From contig NZ_CP059219.1 of assembly GCF_014252395.1 (NCBI RefSeq), positions 234,610-298,609 on the forward strand: DNA of 64,000 nt, given 5' to 3'. The position numbers were made by a program, and so were the translations under genes. Shown here one piece after another: positions 1 through 9,220 of this stretch. The notes beneath the pieces were generated by a model. That model ran no database searches and was not told where the DNA came from. It saw nothing but the letters and a program-made list of their open reading frames with translations. The DNA is from Blattabacterium cuenoti. GTDB taxonomy: Bacteria; Bacteroidota; Bacteroidia; Flavobacteriales; Blattabacteriaceae. The stretch's first letter is position 1. Every line of letters starts with the position of its first letter.

Positions 1-1809
1 AAAGAAGATCCATGGTTTATAAACAATAGATATTTTTTTCGTTATTTAATGTTAATTCTTTCTTTACCTGTTGTATCATTTTCTTTTTCAGATCATATAA
101 AATATGCTATTTTAGGATTAAAAAAACATATTTTTAATATTGATGTACCAATTTCTATTGGAGTATTTATTCTTTTTATATGGAGTTGTTACGAAGTTTT
201 TTTTGATTTAGGTTCTGGATATTTTGATAGTCTTTCTAGTTTTTCTTTATTTTTACTTATTAGTAAAATATTTAGAATTCATACACATAATAAGATTTTA
301 TCTTTTAATAAAGATTATAAATCTTTTTATCCTATTTCAGTAACAAAAATATATAAAAAAAATAAAAAAGAAGAAAAAATTTTGCTTTCTTCTTTAAAAA
401 AAGGAGATATCATTTTAATTAGAAATGAAGAAATTATTCCTGTTGATTCTTTTTTAATAAAAGGAAACGCTGTATTAGATAATAGTTTTATAACAGGAGA
501 ATCTTATTTAATAAATAAAAAAATAGGAGATCGTATTTATGCTGGATCTAAACAAAAAGGAGAAGCAATATTTTTAAAAGTCATTAAAAATATGGATCAT
601 AGTTATCTTAGTTTATTATGGAATAAAAAAAAATCTATGGATAAAAATTTTTTTTATCTAAATTCTATATCTACTAGATTTAGTCAATATTTTACTCCTT
701 CTATTTTAATTATTTCTATAATAACTGGATGTTTTTGGTTTTTTAATAAAAATATATCAAAAATGTTTCAAACTATTTGTTCCGTATTAATTGTTACTTG
801 TCCTTGTGCTTTAGCACTTTCTACTCCGTTAGTATTTGGAAATATTATAAAATTTTTCTCTAAAAAAGGTTTTTATATAAAAGATATTTTTACAATGGAA
901 AAAATATCTTCAATAAGAACTTTAATTTTTGATAAAACTGGTACTATAACTGATTCTAATAAAAATAAAATATTTTTTTTTGGAAAAAATCTTGATAAAA
1001 ATGAAAAAAAAATTATAGCTTCTTTATTAAGAAATTCTATCCATCCTTTAAGTAAAAAGATACTATCTCAATTATCCGTACAAAATTTTTATTCTGTAAA
1101 TAATTTTAAAGAAGAAATAGGTAAAGGATTAGAAGGAAAAATAAATAATATTTTAATTAAAATAGGATCTCCTAAATATTTAGGTATTACAATTAATAAT
1201 AAAAATAAAACAATAGTTGCAGTTTCTATAAATAGAAAATTTTTAGGTTATTTTTTATTCAAAAATTATTATCGTAAAGGAATAAAAAAAATATTTCAAG
1301 ATTTAAAAAAATATAAAATAGTTATTCTTTCTGGAGATAATAATGAATTAGAAAAAAAATATTTAAAATCTATTTTACCTAAATCAGGTAAAGTATTTTT
1401 TAGTCAAAGTCCAGAAGAAAAATTAAATTATGTTAAAAAATTACAAAAAACAGGGGAAAAAGTAATGATGTTTGGAGATGGAATTAATGATTGTTCTGCT
1501 TTAAATCAAAGTGAAGTAGGAGTTTCTATATCAGAAAATCCCACTGGATTTTTTCCTAGTTGTGATGCTTTTCTTCAATCTAATTGTTTAAATAGAATTT
1601 TTTTATTTTTAAAAATATCCAAAATATCTACAAAATTAGTAATTATTAATTTTGTAATTAGTTTATTTTATAATAGTATAGGAATATTATTTGCTGTTAC
1701 TGGAAATTTAAATCCTTTTATAGCAGCTATTTTAATGCCTTTAAGTTCTTTTTCAGTCATTATATTTTCTATAATATCTACTTGGATAATTTCTTATAGG
1801 TTATTTTAA
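1..1809 (+). CDS. ccoI: Copper-exporting P-type ATPase, cbb3 oxidase maturation (5' end outside window)
   Basis: P1B-type ATPase that moves copper across the inner membrane for cbb3 oxidase assembly. The frame is open from base 1, with 16 codons before the first ATG at 49, so the gene is cut by the window edge. About 602 residues remain of a family usually near 800, and the missing part would hold the N-terminal metal-binding domain. Visible motifs are TGES (actuator), CPC in a membrane helix (bases 799-807), DKTGT with the phosphorylated Asp (base 931), an HP motif (SIHPL) and GDGIND. Two hydrophobic helices close the C-terminus. ccoS follows 16 bases later, and the cco context supports CcoI/FixI rather than a general CopA. 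Confidence 0.9.
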   Translation, partial: KEDPWFINNRYFFRYLMLILSLPVVSFSFSDHIKYAILGLKKHIFNIDVPISIGVFILFIWSCYEVFFDLGSGYFDSLSSFSLFLLISKIFRIHTHNKILSFNKDYKSFYPISVTKIYKKNKKEEKILLSSLKKGDIILIRNEEIIPVDSFLIKGNAVLDNSFITGESYLINKKIGDRIYAGSKQKGEAIFLKVIKNMDHSYLSLLWNKKKSMDKNFFYLNSISTRFSQYFTPSILIISIITGCFWFFNKNISKMFQTICSVLIVTCPCALALSTPLVFGNIIKFFSKKGFYIKDIFTMEKISSIRTLIFDKTGTITDSNKNKIFFFGKNLDKNEKKIIASLLRNSIHPLSKKILSQLSVQNFYSVNNFKEEIGKGLEGKINNILIKIGSPKYLGITINNKNKTIVAVSINRKFLGYFLFKNYYRKGIKKIFQDLKKYKIVILSGDNNELEKKYLKSILPKSGKVFFSQSPEEKLNYVKKLQKTGEKVMMFGDGINDCSALNQSEVGVSISENPTGFFPSCDAFLQSNCLNRIFLFLKISKISTKLVIINFVISLFYNSIGILFAVTGNLNPFIAAILMPLSSFSVIIFSIISTWIISYRLF

Positions 1810-1825
1810 TTATTAATTAAATTTT

Positions 1826-1975
1826 ATGGATATATTAATTATTATGATATTATCTAGTATTTCTTTAGGGGCTTTGTTTCTTATATTTTTTTTAATTGCT
1901 CTTTATTCTGGTCAATTTGATGATTGTGAATCTTATAAAGTTAGGATTTTAATTGATGATATTGAAACAAATTAA
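1826..1975 (+). CDS. ccoS: cbb3 oxidase maturation protein CcoS
   Basis: A 49-codon gene. The protein is one hydrophobic helix (about residues 3-27) followed by SGQFDD and a short acidic tail. That motif just after the helix is the CcoS/FixS signature (SGQFDDLE in proteobacteria). CcoS is needed for cofactor insertion into CcoN. It lies between ccoI and ccoNO, the normal place, and its TAA overlaps the next ATG by one base (TAATG), implying translational coupling. The start is the first ATG after the ccoI stop. Confidence 0.88.
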   Translation: MDILIIMILSSISLGALFLIFFLIALYSGQFDDCESYKVRILIDDIETN

Positions 1976-4167
1976 TGATGAAATTAAAAATATCTTATTA
2001 TAACAATCGTATTGTAAAAGCATTTTTATATGCTACAATTTTTTGGGCTTTTATTGGTTTTTTAGCTGGATTATTTATAGCTATTCTATTATTTTATCCT
2101 GAATTACCAGAATTTTTTTTTGGAAAAAATTTAAAAAATTCTCAAGGAATAATGGGTTTCGGAAGATGGAGAATGCTACATACAAGTACTACTATTTTCG
2201 CTTTTGTAGGAAACGTTATTTTTACAGGATACTATTATTCATTACAACGTTTATTAAAAACTAGAATTTTTAGTGATATACTTAGTTGGATTCATTTTTG
2301 GGGATGGCAAATATTTATTTTATCTACTTGGATTACTTTTTTGTTAGGAATAAATACAAGTAAAGAATATGCTGAACATGAATGGCCTATAGATATAGGT
2401 ATTTTTATTATTTGGTTGATTTATGGTATAAATATGATAGGAAGTATTTTAAAAAGAAGAATTAAACATTTATATGTTAGCATATGGTTTTTATTAGGAA
2501 CATGGGTAGCTGTAGCTATGTTACATTTATTTAATAATTTAGAATTACCCATATCTCTTTTATCTTTTAAAAGTTATTCTATATATGCTGGAGTTCAAGA
2601 TGCATTAATGCAATGGTGGTATGGACATAATGCAGTAGCTTTTATTTTAACTACTCCTATACTTGGTCTAATGTATTATTTTGTACCGAAAGCTTCTAAT
2701 CAACCTATTTATTCTTATAAATTATCTATTATACATTTTTGGTCTTTAATATTTATATACATTTGGGCAGGTCCTCATCATTTAATGTATACTTCACTTC
2801 CTAATTGGTCTCAAGTATTGGGTACCGTTTTTTCAATAATGTTAATTGCTCCCTCTTGGGGAGGAATGTTGAATGGATTATTAACTTTAAGAGGGTCTTG
2901 GAATAAAATGAAAAAAAATCCTGTTTTAAAGTTTTTTGTAGTAAGTATTGTATGTTATGGTATGGCTACATTTGAAGGACCTATGTTAGCTACTAAAACT
3001 TTGAATTCAATCGGTCATTTTACAGATTGGGTTATCGCACATGTTCATTTAGGTACTTTAGGATGGAATGGTTTTATGGCTTTTGGAATAATTTATTGGT
3101 TAATACAAAAAATATGGAATACAAAATTATATTCTATATCATTAGCTAATTTACATTTTTGGTTAGGAGTAATAGGTATTATATTATATATTTTTCCTAT
3201 GTATTTTGGATCTATATTACAATCGATTATGTGGAAAAAATTTAATCCTGATGGAACTTTAACTTACAAAAATTTTTTAGATTCTGTTTTATCTATTATT
3301 CCGTTTTATAAAATAAGGTTTGCAGGAGGACTTTTTTATTTTTTAGGTTTTGTTTTAATGATTTTTAATATTATTAAAACAATTAATAAAGGATATTCAT
3401 TTAATAATGAAGAATTTAAATATTTTTCTTCATATGAAAATATGAAATATAAAAATGAAAAATTTCATAGTTGGTTAGAAAGAAAACCCGTACAATTAAC
3501 TATTTTATCTTTTGTAGCTGTAGCTATTGGAGGATTTATAGAAATAATTCCTACTTTAGTTATTAAATCTAATATTCCTACTATTCATTCTGTAAAACCT
3601 TATAAAGCTCTTGAATTAGAAGGAAGAGATTTATTTGTAAGAGAAGGTTGTAATGCTTGTCATAGTGCACAAGTTCGTCCATTTAGAGATGAAGTTGTTC
3701 GTTATGGAGAATATTCTAAAGCAGGAGAATTTGTATATGATCATCCATTTCTTTGGGGATCAAAACGTACTGGTCCAGATTTAGCTAGAGAAGGAGGTAA
3801 AAATCCTAATTCTTGGCATTATAATCATATGTATAATCCTCGTTATACTTCTCCTGGATCTATTATGCCAAGATATCCATGGTTAATTTATAACAAATTA
3901 GATAGATCTAATACAGAAAAAAAAATCAAAGCAATGATTAAATTAGGAGTTCCATATACTGTAAAATATGTTAAAAATATTTATAAAGATATGGATGAAC
4001 AAGCAAATAAAATAGTATTTGATATTTATAATGAATATCCAAATTTAAAAAAAGAAATAAATAGACAAAAAGAAATAGATAAAGATAAATTTATTCCATT
4101 AGAAAAAAGAGAAATTATAGCATTAATTGCTTATTTACAACGTTTAGGAACAGATATTAAATCTTAA
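1975..4167 (+). CDS. ccoNO: cbb3-type cytochrome c oxidase, fused subunits I and II (CcoNO)
   Basis: A 730-residue fusion of the catalytic subunit CcoN (about 1-530, roughly twelve helices) and the monohaem cytochrome c subunit CcoO (about 540-730). Visible ligands are His69 (low-spin haem), His218 and His268/His269 (CuB), and His356 and His358 in HVHLG (haem b3 and b). In the CcoO part, CNACH (559-563) binds haem c, and Met631 in SIMPRYP is the likely axial ligand. The fusion is typical of Bacteroidota. The enzyme reduces O2 at low concentration and pumps protons, which fits life inside host cells. It lies in the tight cluster ccoI-S-NO-Q-P-H. Confidence 0.95.
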   Translation: MMKLKISYYNNRIVKAFLYATIFWAFIGFLAGLFIAILLFYPELPEFFFGKNLKNSQGIMGFGRWRMLHTSTTIFAFVGNVIFTGYYYSLQRLLKTRIFSDILSWIHFWGWQIFILSTWITFLLGINTSKEYAEHEWPIDIGIFIIWLIYGINMIGSILKRRIKHLYVSIWFLLGTWVAVAMLHLFNNLELPISLLSFKSYSIYAGVQDALMQWWYGHNAVAFILTTPILGLMYYFVPKASNQPIYSYKLSIIHFWSLIFIYIWAGPHHLMYTSLPNWSQVLGTVFSIMLIAPSWGGMLNGLLTLRGSWNKMKKNPVLKFFVVSIVCYGMATFEGPMLATKTLNSIGHFTDWVIAHVHLGTLGWNGFMAFGIIYWLIQKIWNTKLYSISLANLHFWLGVIGIILYIFPMYFGSILQSIMWKKFNPDGTLTYKNFLDSVLSIIPFYKIRFAGGLFYFLGFVLMIFNIIKTINKGYSFNNEEFKYFSSYENMKYKNEKFHSWLERKPVQLTILSFVAVAIGGFIEIIPTLVIKSNIPTIHSVKPYKALELEGRDLFVREGCNACHSAQVRPFRDEVVRYGEYSKAGEFVYDHPFLWGSKRTGPDLAREGGKNPNSWHYNHMYNPRYTSPGSIMPRYPWLIYNKLDRSNTEKKIKAMIKLGVPYTVKYVKNIYKDMDEQANKIVFDIYNEYPNLKKEINRQKEIDKDKFIPLEKREIIALIAYLQRLGTDIKS

Positions 4168-4170
4168 ATA

Positions 4171-4383
4171 ATGATAAAATTTTTTAAACAATATTTTTCT
4201 GGAGAAAAAAATGTAGGAATTTTTCAATCTATTATGTTAATTTTATTCTTTTTATTTTTTTTATTTATTTTATTATTTGTTTTTTTTAAATCTAAAAAAT
4301 ATTATAGAAAATTAAGTTTAATTCCTTTAGATTCTAAAGAACCTTTAGATTCTAAAGAACCTTTAGAATCTAATAAAAAATAA
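4171..4383 (+). CDS. ccoQ: Small cbb3 oxidase subunit, CcoQ-like
   Basis: A 70-residue protein with one strongly hydrophobic helix (about residues 18-40), a basic stretch, then a tail containing PLDSKE twice and a third degenerate copy. It sits 3 bases after ccoNO and 7 bases before ccoP, which is where the small CcoQ/FixQ subunit occurs. CcoQ stabilises the complex and has little sequence conservation, so the name rests on size, topology and position. The repeat tail is encoded by an 18-base tandem repeat. Confidence 0.7.
   Translation: MIKFFKQYFSGEKNVGIFQSIMLILFFLFFLFILLFVFFKSKKYYRKLSLIPLDSKEPLDSKEPLESNKK
4324..4371 (+). repeat. 18-base tandem repeat in the 3' end of ccoQ
   Basis: Two exact copies of an 18-base unit beginning CCTTTAGATTCTAAAG (4324-4341 and 4342-4359), followed by 12 bases of a third copy with one mismatch. 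The unit is in frame and encodes PLDSKE, so copy-number change would lengthen or shorten the CcoQ tail without a frameshift. Confidence 0.85.
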
Positions 4384-4390
4384 ATATCTA

Positions 4391-5272
4391 ATGAGGTCTA
4401 AGATTTCATCTTTTATTATGATATCTTCTATTTTATCTGTTATAGGATTTATGTTGTATGTATTTCTTATAAGTTATAATCAGATGTCTTATTTAGTCCA
4501 TCCTATTACAATACTTTTTTTTATTACTACTATAATATTATTGTTTATTTTAGAATCTATTAACAACTTAATTTTTAAAAAAAAATTACAATCTCTTTCT
4601 GAAGAAGAAAAAAAAATAATTTTAGAAGAAAATGAAGGAAATTATTTGTATAGATTATACAAATTTTTATTTTATGATGATAAAAAAAATTCTATTGTTA
4701 AAAAAATAGATCATGGATTTGATGGAATAATAGAGTTAGATAATAAATTACCAATGTGGTGGATTCATTTATTTTGTCTTACAATTATTTTTTCTATAGT
4801 TTATTTTTTTTCTTATTTATTAATTGATTTTTCTAATCCTTATAAGGAATACGATGTTTTTTATAAAAATCAATTAAAAGAAATTGAAATTTTTGAAAAA
4901 AATACACCACAAGTAACTATAGAAAAGGCTTCGTTTAAAGAAAGTTTAATTGATAATGGTAAAATTCTTTTTGAAGAAAATTGTGCAACTTGTCATAAAT
5001 CAGATGGAAGTGGAAATATAGGACCTAATTTAACAGATGATTATTGGATAAATATAGTTGATAAAGATAAATTTAAAAACATATTTTCTATAATATGGAA
5101 TGGAAGTAATAATAATCCAACTATGCGTGCTTTTGGAAAATCAGGAGAAATTAAAGGAAATGACATTGAAAAAATATCTAGTTATGTTTATTTTATAAAT
5201 AAAAAAATTAAAAAACCTTTAAAACATAAAGATCCTCAAGGATCAAAAGTTGTAGAATGGAGCAAAATATAA
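4391..5272 (+). CDS. ccoP: cbb3-type cytochrome c oxidase subunit III (CcoP)
   Basis: A 293-residue membrane-bound cytochrome c. It has two N-terminal hydrophobic helices (about 8-28 and 36-56), a third helix near 122-146, then a periplasmic c-type domain with CATCH at residues 198-202 and a likely axial Met at 245 (NPTMRAFG). Proteobacterial CcoP binds two haems; only one CXXCH is present here. CcoP passes electrons from cytochrome c to CcoO. It starts 7 bases after ccoQ and is followed by ccoH after 25 bases. There is no ccoG between them. Confidence 0.9.
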   Translation: MRSKISSFIMISSILSVIGFMLYVFLISYNQMSYLVHPITILFFITTIILLFILESINNLIFKKKLQSLSEEEKKIILEENEGNYLYRLYKFLFYDDKKNSIVKKIDHGFDGIIELDNKLPMWWIHLFCLTIIFSIVYFFSYLLIDFSNPYKEYDVFYKNQLKEIEIFEKNTPQVTIEKASFKESLIDNGKILFEENCATCHKSDGSGNIGPNLTDDYWINIVDKDKFKNIFSIIWNGSNNNPTMRAFGKSGEIKGNDIEKISSYVYFINKKIKKPLKHKDPQGSKVVEWSKI

Positions 5273-5297
5273 ATTCTAAGTATAAAAAAATTTTATT

Positions 5298-5747
5298 ATG
5301 AAAATAAAATTTAATTGGGATACAGGAATTGTATTATCTTTGGTTATTTTTATAACCTTTATTATTTATATTACTTTTTTTTTCCCACATGTAGGAAGTG
5401 AATTAGTATCGGATAAATATTATGAAGAAGAAATAAAATATCAAGAAATTATAAATGAAAGAAAAAATGCATTGAAACTTCCTAAAAAAATAAAAGTTTA
5501 CATTTTATCTTATGGAATAAAAATAATATTTCCATCTATTAATAATATTAATAATAATATTAATGGTTTTTTTACTTTGTTTAGATCTTCTTCTAAAAAT
5601 TTAGATTATTCAAAAACTTTTAAATTAAATAAAAATAAAATATTATTTATTCCTAAAAAATTTCTTAAAAAAGGATATTATAAACTTATAATTAGGTGGA
5701 AATCGGATAAAAAATATTTTTTTGAAGAAGATTTATTTTGGAAATAA
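5298..5747 (+). CDS. ccoH: cbb3 oxidase assembly protein CcoH/FixH
   Basis: A 149-residue protein with one N-terminal membrane helix (about 8-28) and a periplasmic domain. The segment after the helix (SDKYYEEEIKYQ) resembles the FixH/CcoH family, where a Y-Y pair and an acidic stretch follow the anchor. CcoH helps assemble the oxidase. It is last in the cco cluster and is followed by a 48-base AT-rich gap before the malic enzyme gene. Overall similarity in this family is low, so position adds much of the support. Confidence 0.8.
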   Translation: MKIKFNWDTGIVLSLVIFITFIIYITFFFPHVGSELVSDKYYEEEIKYQEIINERKNALKLPKKIKVYILSYGIKIIFPSINNINNNINGFFTLFRSSSKNLDYSKTFKLNKNKILFIPKKFLKKGYYKLIIRWKSDKKYFFEEDLFWK

Positions 5748-5795
5748 ATAAACCTTTATTTTTTTTCATAATTTAATATTTTAATATAATGCATA

Positions 5796-8081
5796 ATGAG
5801 AAAAAACATAAATAATTTTCGTGATGAATCTTTAAATTATCATAGTCAATTTCCTTCTGGAAAAATACAAATAACTCCTACAAAAAAATATAGTAGTCAA
5901 AGAGATTTATCTCTTGCATATTCTCCAGGAGTAGCAGAGCCTTGTAAAGAAATAGCACGTTCTTCTAGAAAAGTATATAAATATACGGCTAAAGGAAATC
6001 TTGTAGCCGTAATTACCAATGGATCAGCTGTATTAGGTCTTGGAGATATTGGAGCCTTAGCTTCTAAACCAGTAATGGAAGGTAAAGCTCTTTTATTTAA
6101 AATATTTTCTGGTATTGATGTTTTTGATATAGAAATAAACGAATCTAATCCAGAAAAATTTATAGAAACAGTAAAAGCTATTGCTCCAACTTTTGGAGGT
6201 ATCAATTTAGAAGATATAAAAGCTCCAGAAGCTTTTGAAATAGAAAGAAGATTAAAAAAAGAATTAGATATTCCTGTAATGCATGATGATCAACATGGAA
6301 CAGCTATTATTTCAGGAGCAGCATTGCTTAATGCTATTAACTATGTTGGAAAAAAAATACAAGAAATAAAAATGGTAGTAAATGGAGCTGGTGCTGCTGC
6401 TATTTCTTGTACAAGGACATATAAACAATTAGGAGTAAATCCTAAAAATATTATTATGTTTGATAGCAAAGGATTATTACATACTTCAAGAACTGATTTA
6501 AATAAAGAAAAAAAAGAATTTGCTGTAAACACTTTACCAACTATTCTAAAATTAGAAGAAGCTATTAAAAATGTAGATGTTTTTATTGGTTTATCTATAG
6601 GTGGAATATTAACCGTAGATATGTTAAAAAGTATGGGTAAAAATCCTATTGTTTTTGCTATGGCCAACCCAGATCCTGAAATAGATTATAATTTAGCTAT
6701 AAAAATACGTCCAGATGTTATCATGGCTACTGGAAGAAGCGATTATCCTAATCAAGTAAATAATGTTTTAGGATTTCCTTATATTTTTAGAGGAGCATTA
6801 GATGTTCATGCTAGTGTTATTAATGATGAAATGAAATTAGCAGCAGTATATGCTATTGCTTCTTTAGCAAAAGAACCTGTTCCGGAACAAGTAAATATTG
6901 TTTATAATAAAAAAAATATTTCGTTTGGAAAAGATTATATAATTCCAAAACCTTTTGATAATAGATTAATTACTCGTGTTGCTCCTGCTGTAGCTCAAGC
7001 TGCTATGAATTCTGGAGTAGCAAGAAATCCCATTTCCGATTGGAAAATATATAAAGAAAAATTACTTGATAGAATGGGATATGAAAGTAAAATGCTTAGA
7101 ATGATACAAAATAGAGCACGTACTAATCCTAAAAAAATTGTTTTTTGTAATGGAGAAGAGTATGATGTTCTTAAATCAGTACAAATTCTTAGTGAAGAAG
7201 GCATTGTTTCTATTCCTATTGTATTAGGTAATGAAGATCGTATTAAACGTATAATGAATGAAAATAATTTATATATTGAATTATTGAAAATTATAGATCC
7301 AGAGAAAGAAGAAAATATAAAAAAAGTAGAGTTTTATGCTAAAATTCTTTGGAAAAGAAGAAATAGAAAAGGCTTAACTTTATATGATTCTAAAATTAGA
7401 ATGCGTACTAATGATCATTTTGGTGCTATGATGGTAGATCAAGGAGAAGCAGATGCCGTAATTACAGGATATTCCAGAAGTTTTTCATTAAGTTTACGTC
7501 CTATGTTAGAAGTTATAGGAATAGAAGATTCTGTTTATAAAGCCGCAGGTATGATGATTTTATTAACAAAACGTGGACCATTATTTTTAGCGGATACAGC
7601 TGTTATTCCAGATCCAACAAGTGAAGAATTAGCTAAGATAGCGATTATGACCTCTCATGTAGTTAGAGAATTTGATATTGAACCACGTATAGCTATATTA
7701 TCTTTTCAAAATTTTTCATCAAATTCTAAAACATCTTATAAAGTTTCTCAAACAGTATCTTTTTTACATAAAAAATATCCAAATTTAATTGTTGATGGAG
7801 AATTACAACCTGATTTTGCTTTAAATGAATTTTTATTAGCTAGTAAATTTCCATTTTCTAAACTTGTTAAAAAAAGAGCAAATATTTTTATTTTTCCTAA
7901 TTTAGAATCAGGAAATTTAACTTATAAATTTATTAGAGGAATGGGAGAGGTTCAAACTATTGGTCCTGTAATGTTAGGAATGAGAAAACCTGCACATGTT
8001 ATGCAAATGCAATCTAGTATAGAAGAAATAGTAAATTTAGCTACTCTTTCTGTAATAGATGCACAAATTAGATCCAATTAA
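5796..8081 (+). CDS. maeB: NADP-dependent malic enzyme with C-terminal phosphotransacetylase-like domain
   Basis: A 761-residue bifunctional-type malic enzyme that oxidatively decarboxylates malate to pyruvate with NADP. Residues 1 to about 420 are the malic domain, with the SPGVAEPC and MHDDQHGTA motifs and a Rossmann segment VVNGAGAAA. Residues from about 430 to the end are a phosphate acetyltransferase-like domain (for example AVITGYSRSFSLSLRPML), which in MaeB proteins is mainly regulatory. Full length for the family. It probably supplies pyruvate and NADPH from host-derived dicarboxylates, possibly imported by the symporter at 57387. The 3' end overlaps convergent murI by 14 bases. Confidence 0.95.
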   Translation: MRKNINNFRDESLNYHSQFPSGKIQITPTKKYSSQRDLSLAYSPGVAEPCKEIARSSRKVYKYTAKGNLVAVITNGSAVLGLGDIGALASKPVMEGKALLFKIFSGIDVFDIEINESNPEKFIETVKAIAPTFGGINLEDIKAPEAFEIERRLKKELDIPVMHDDQHGTAIISGAALLNAINYVGKKIQEIKMVVNGAGAAAISCTRTYKQLGVNPKNIIMFDSKGLLHTSRTDLNKEKKEFAVNTLPTILKLEEAIKNVDVFIGLSIGGILTVDMLKSMGKNPIVFAMANPDPEIDYNLAIKIRPDVIMATGRSDYPNQVNNVLGFPYIFRGALDVHASVINDEMKLAAVYAIASLAKEPVPEQVNIVYNKKNISFGKDYIIPKPFDNRLITRVAPAVAQAAMNSGVARNPISDWKIYKEKLLDRMGYESKMLRMIQNRARTNPKKIVFCNGEEYDVLKSVQILSEEGIVSIPIVLGNEDRIKRIMNENNLYIELLKIIDPEKEENIKKVEFYAKILWKRRNRKGLTLYDSKIRMRTNDHFGAMMVDQGEADAVITGYSRSFSLSLRPMLEVIGIEDSVYKAAGMMILLTKRGPLFLADTAVIPDPTSEELAKIAIMTSHVVREFDIEPRIAILSFQNFSSNSKTSYKVSQTVSFLHKKYPNLIVDGELQPDFALNEFLLASKFPFSKLVKKRANIFIFPNLESGNLTYKFIRGMGEVQTIGPVMLGMRKPAHVMQMQSSIEEIVNLATLSVIDAQIRSN

Positions 8082-8886
8082 AAGAATGTGTTTTAATGAA
8101 TACATTTTTACCGAAAAGTGTTCGCACTTTTTTTTCGAAAAAACTTGGTATATAACTAGATGTATAAAAAATAGGAATTTTATTATAATTTGGATAAATA
8201 CATAATAATTTTTTTTTGTTAAGTTGTTTTTTTATTTCTTGTACCACTATTTTTTGTATATCAATTAAATGAACTTTTCCATGAAAAAAATTTTCTATTT
8301 CTTGTTTAAAAAATAAATAATGAGTACAAGCTAATAATAATCTATCTATAGATTTTAATTGTAAAAAATTTAAATAATATTTTATAACATTATTTATTTT
8401 TTCTATATTATCACCTTTTTCTATAATAGGAGCTAATAAAGAAGTAGATATTTTAATAATATCTAAATGATGATAATATTTTTTTATTTTTTCTATATAA
8501 AAATTTGAACGTATAGTAGCTGGTGTTGCAATTATTCCTATTCTTTTAGAAGAAAGAAAAATATTGTTTTTTATCACAGGATCTATAACATTAAATATTA
8601 ATATTTTTTTATGAAATTTTTCTTTAATAACATCCAAAGCATTGGAAGCTATAGAATTACATGCTATTACTAAAGCTTTACATTTTTTTTTATAGAGAAA
8701 AGAAACTATTTTCATAGAATGATCTATGATAAAATTTTTAGATTTATCTCCATAAGGCATATTTATAGTATCTCCGAAATAAATAAAATATTCATTAGGC
8801 ATCTGAATTTTAATTTCTTTAGCTATAATAAGACCTCCAATTCCAGAATCAAATATTCCTATTGGAGATAAGGAATTTATTTTCAT
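8068..8886 (-). CDS. murI: Glutamate racemase
   Basis: A 272-residue cytoplasmic racemase that makes D-glutamate for peptidoglycan. The N-terminus has IGIFDSGIGGL. The two catalytic cysteines are in ACNSIASNA and LLACTHYLF, and YFGDTINMPYG is also typical. Length is normal. It lies downstream of rpsT on the same strand after a 77-base AT-rich gap and overlaps the convergent malic enzyme gene at the 3' end. It provides the substrate that MurD, encoded in the dcw cluster, adds to the stem peptide. Confidence 0.95.
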   Translation of the reverse strand: MKINSLSPIGIFDSGIGGLIIAKEIKIQMPNEYFIYFGDTINMPYGDKSKNFIIDHSMKIVSFLYKKKCKALVIACNSIASNALDVIKEKFHKKILIFNVIDPVIKNNIFLSSKRIGIIATPATIRSNFYIEKIKKYYHHLDIIKISTSLLAPIIEKGDNIEKINNVIKYYLNFLQLKSIDRLLLACTHYLFFKQEIENFFHGKVHLIDIQKIVVQEIKKQLNKKKLLCIYPNYNKIPIFYTSSYIPSFFEKKVRTLFGKNVFIKTHSFNWI

Positions 8887-8963
8887 ATAAATATAAAATT
8901 ATATATTAATAAAATATCTAATCTATTAAATTGATATAAAATAAATTAATAACTAAAAAAAAT

Positions 8964-9200
8964 TTAAATAAATAATTTTTTACTTAATTGTCTTTTAAAT
9001 CTAGCTGCTTTATTCATATGTATAATATTTCTTTTAGATAATTTATCTATCATAGAAATTATTTTAGAATATTTTTCTTTATTTCCATCTTTTAACAATT
9101 TTTTTATAGCAGTTCTTGCACTTTTATATACATATTTATTACGTAAGCGTTTAGTATTATTTTGTCTAATTCTTTTTATAGAAGATAAATTATTTGCCAT
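8964..9200 (-). CDS. rpsT: 30S ribosomal protein S20
   Basis: A 78-residue, very basic helical protein starting MANNLSSIKRIRQNN, matching S20. It binds 16S rRNA early in 30S assembly. The reading frame continues upstream to 9278 into the tRNA-Glu gene, but the MANN start is the conserved S20 N-terminus. The gene begins 20 bases after the tRNA on the same strand, so the two may be cotranscribed. Confidence 0.93.
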   Translation of the reverse strand: MANNLSSIKRIRQNNTKRLRNKYVYKSARTAIKKLLKDGNKEKYSKIISMIDKLSKRNIIHMNKAARFKRQLSKKLFI

Positions 9201-9220
9201 AAAAAATAAATTTTTATTTA

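Noticed and set aside
5897-7204. Three minus-strand open frames inside the malic enzyme gene
   Set aside because: They are antisense shadows of a well-conserved coding sequence with no family resemblance.
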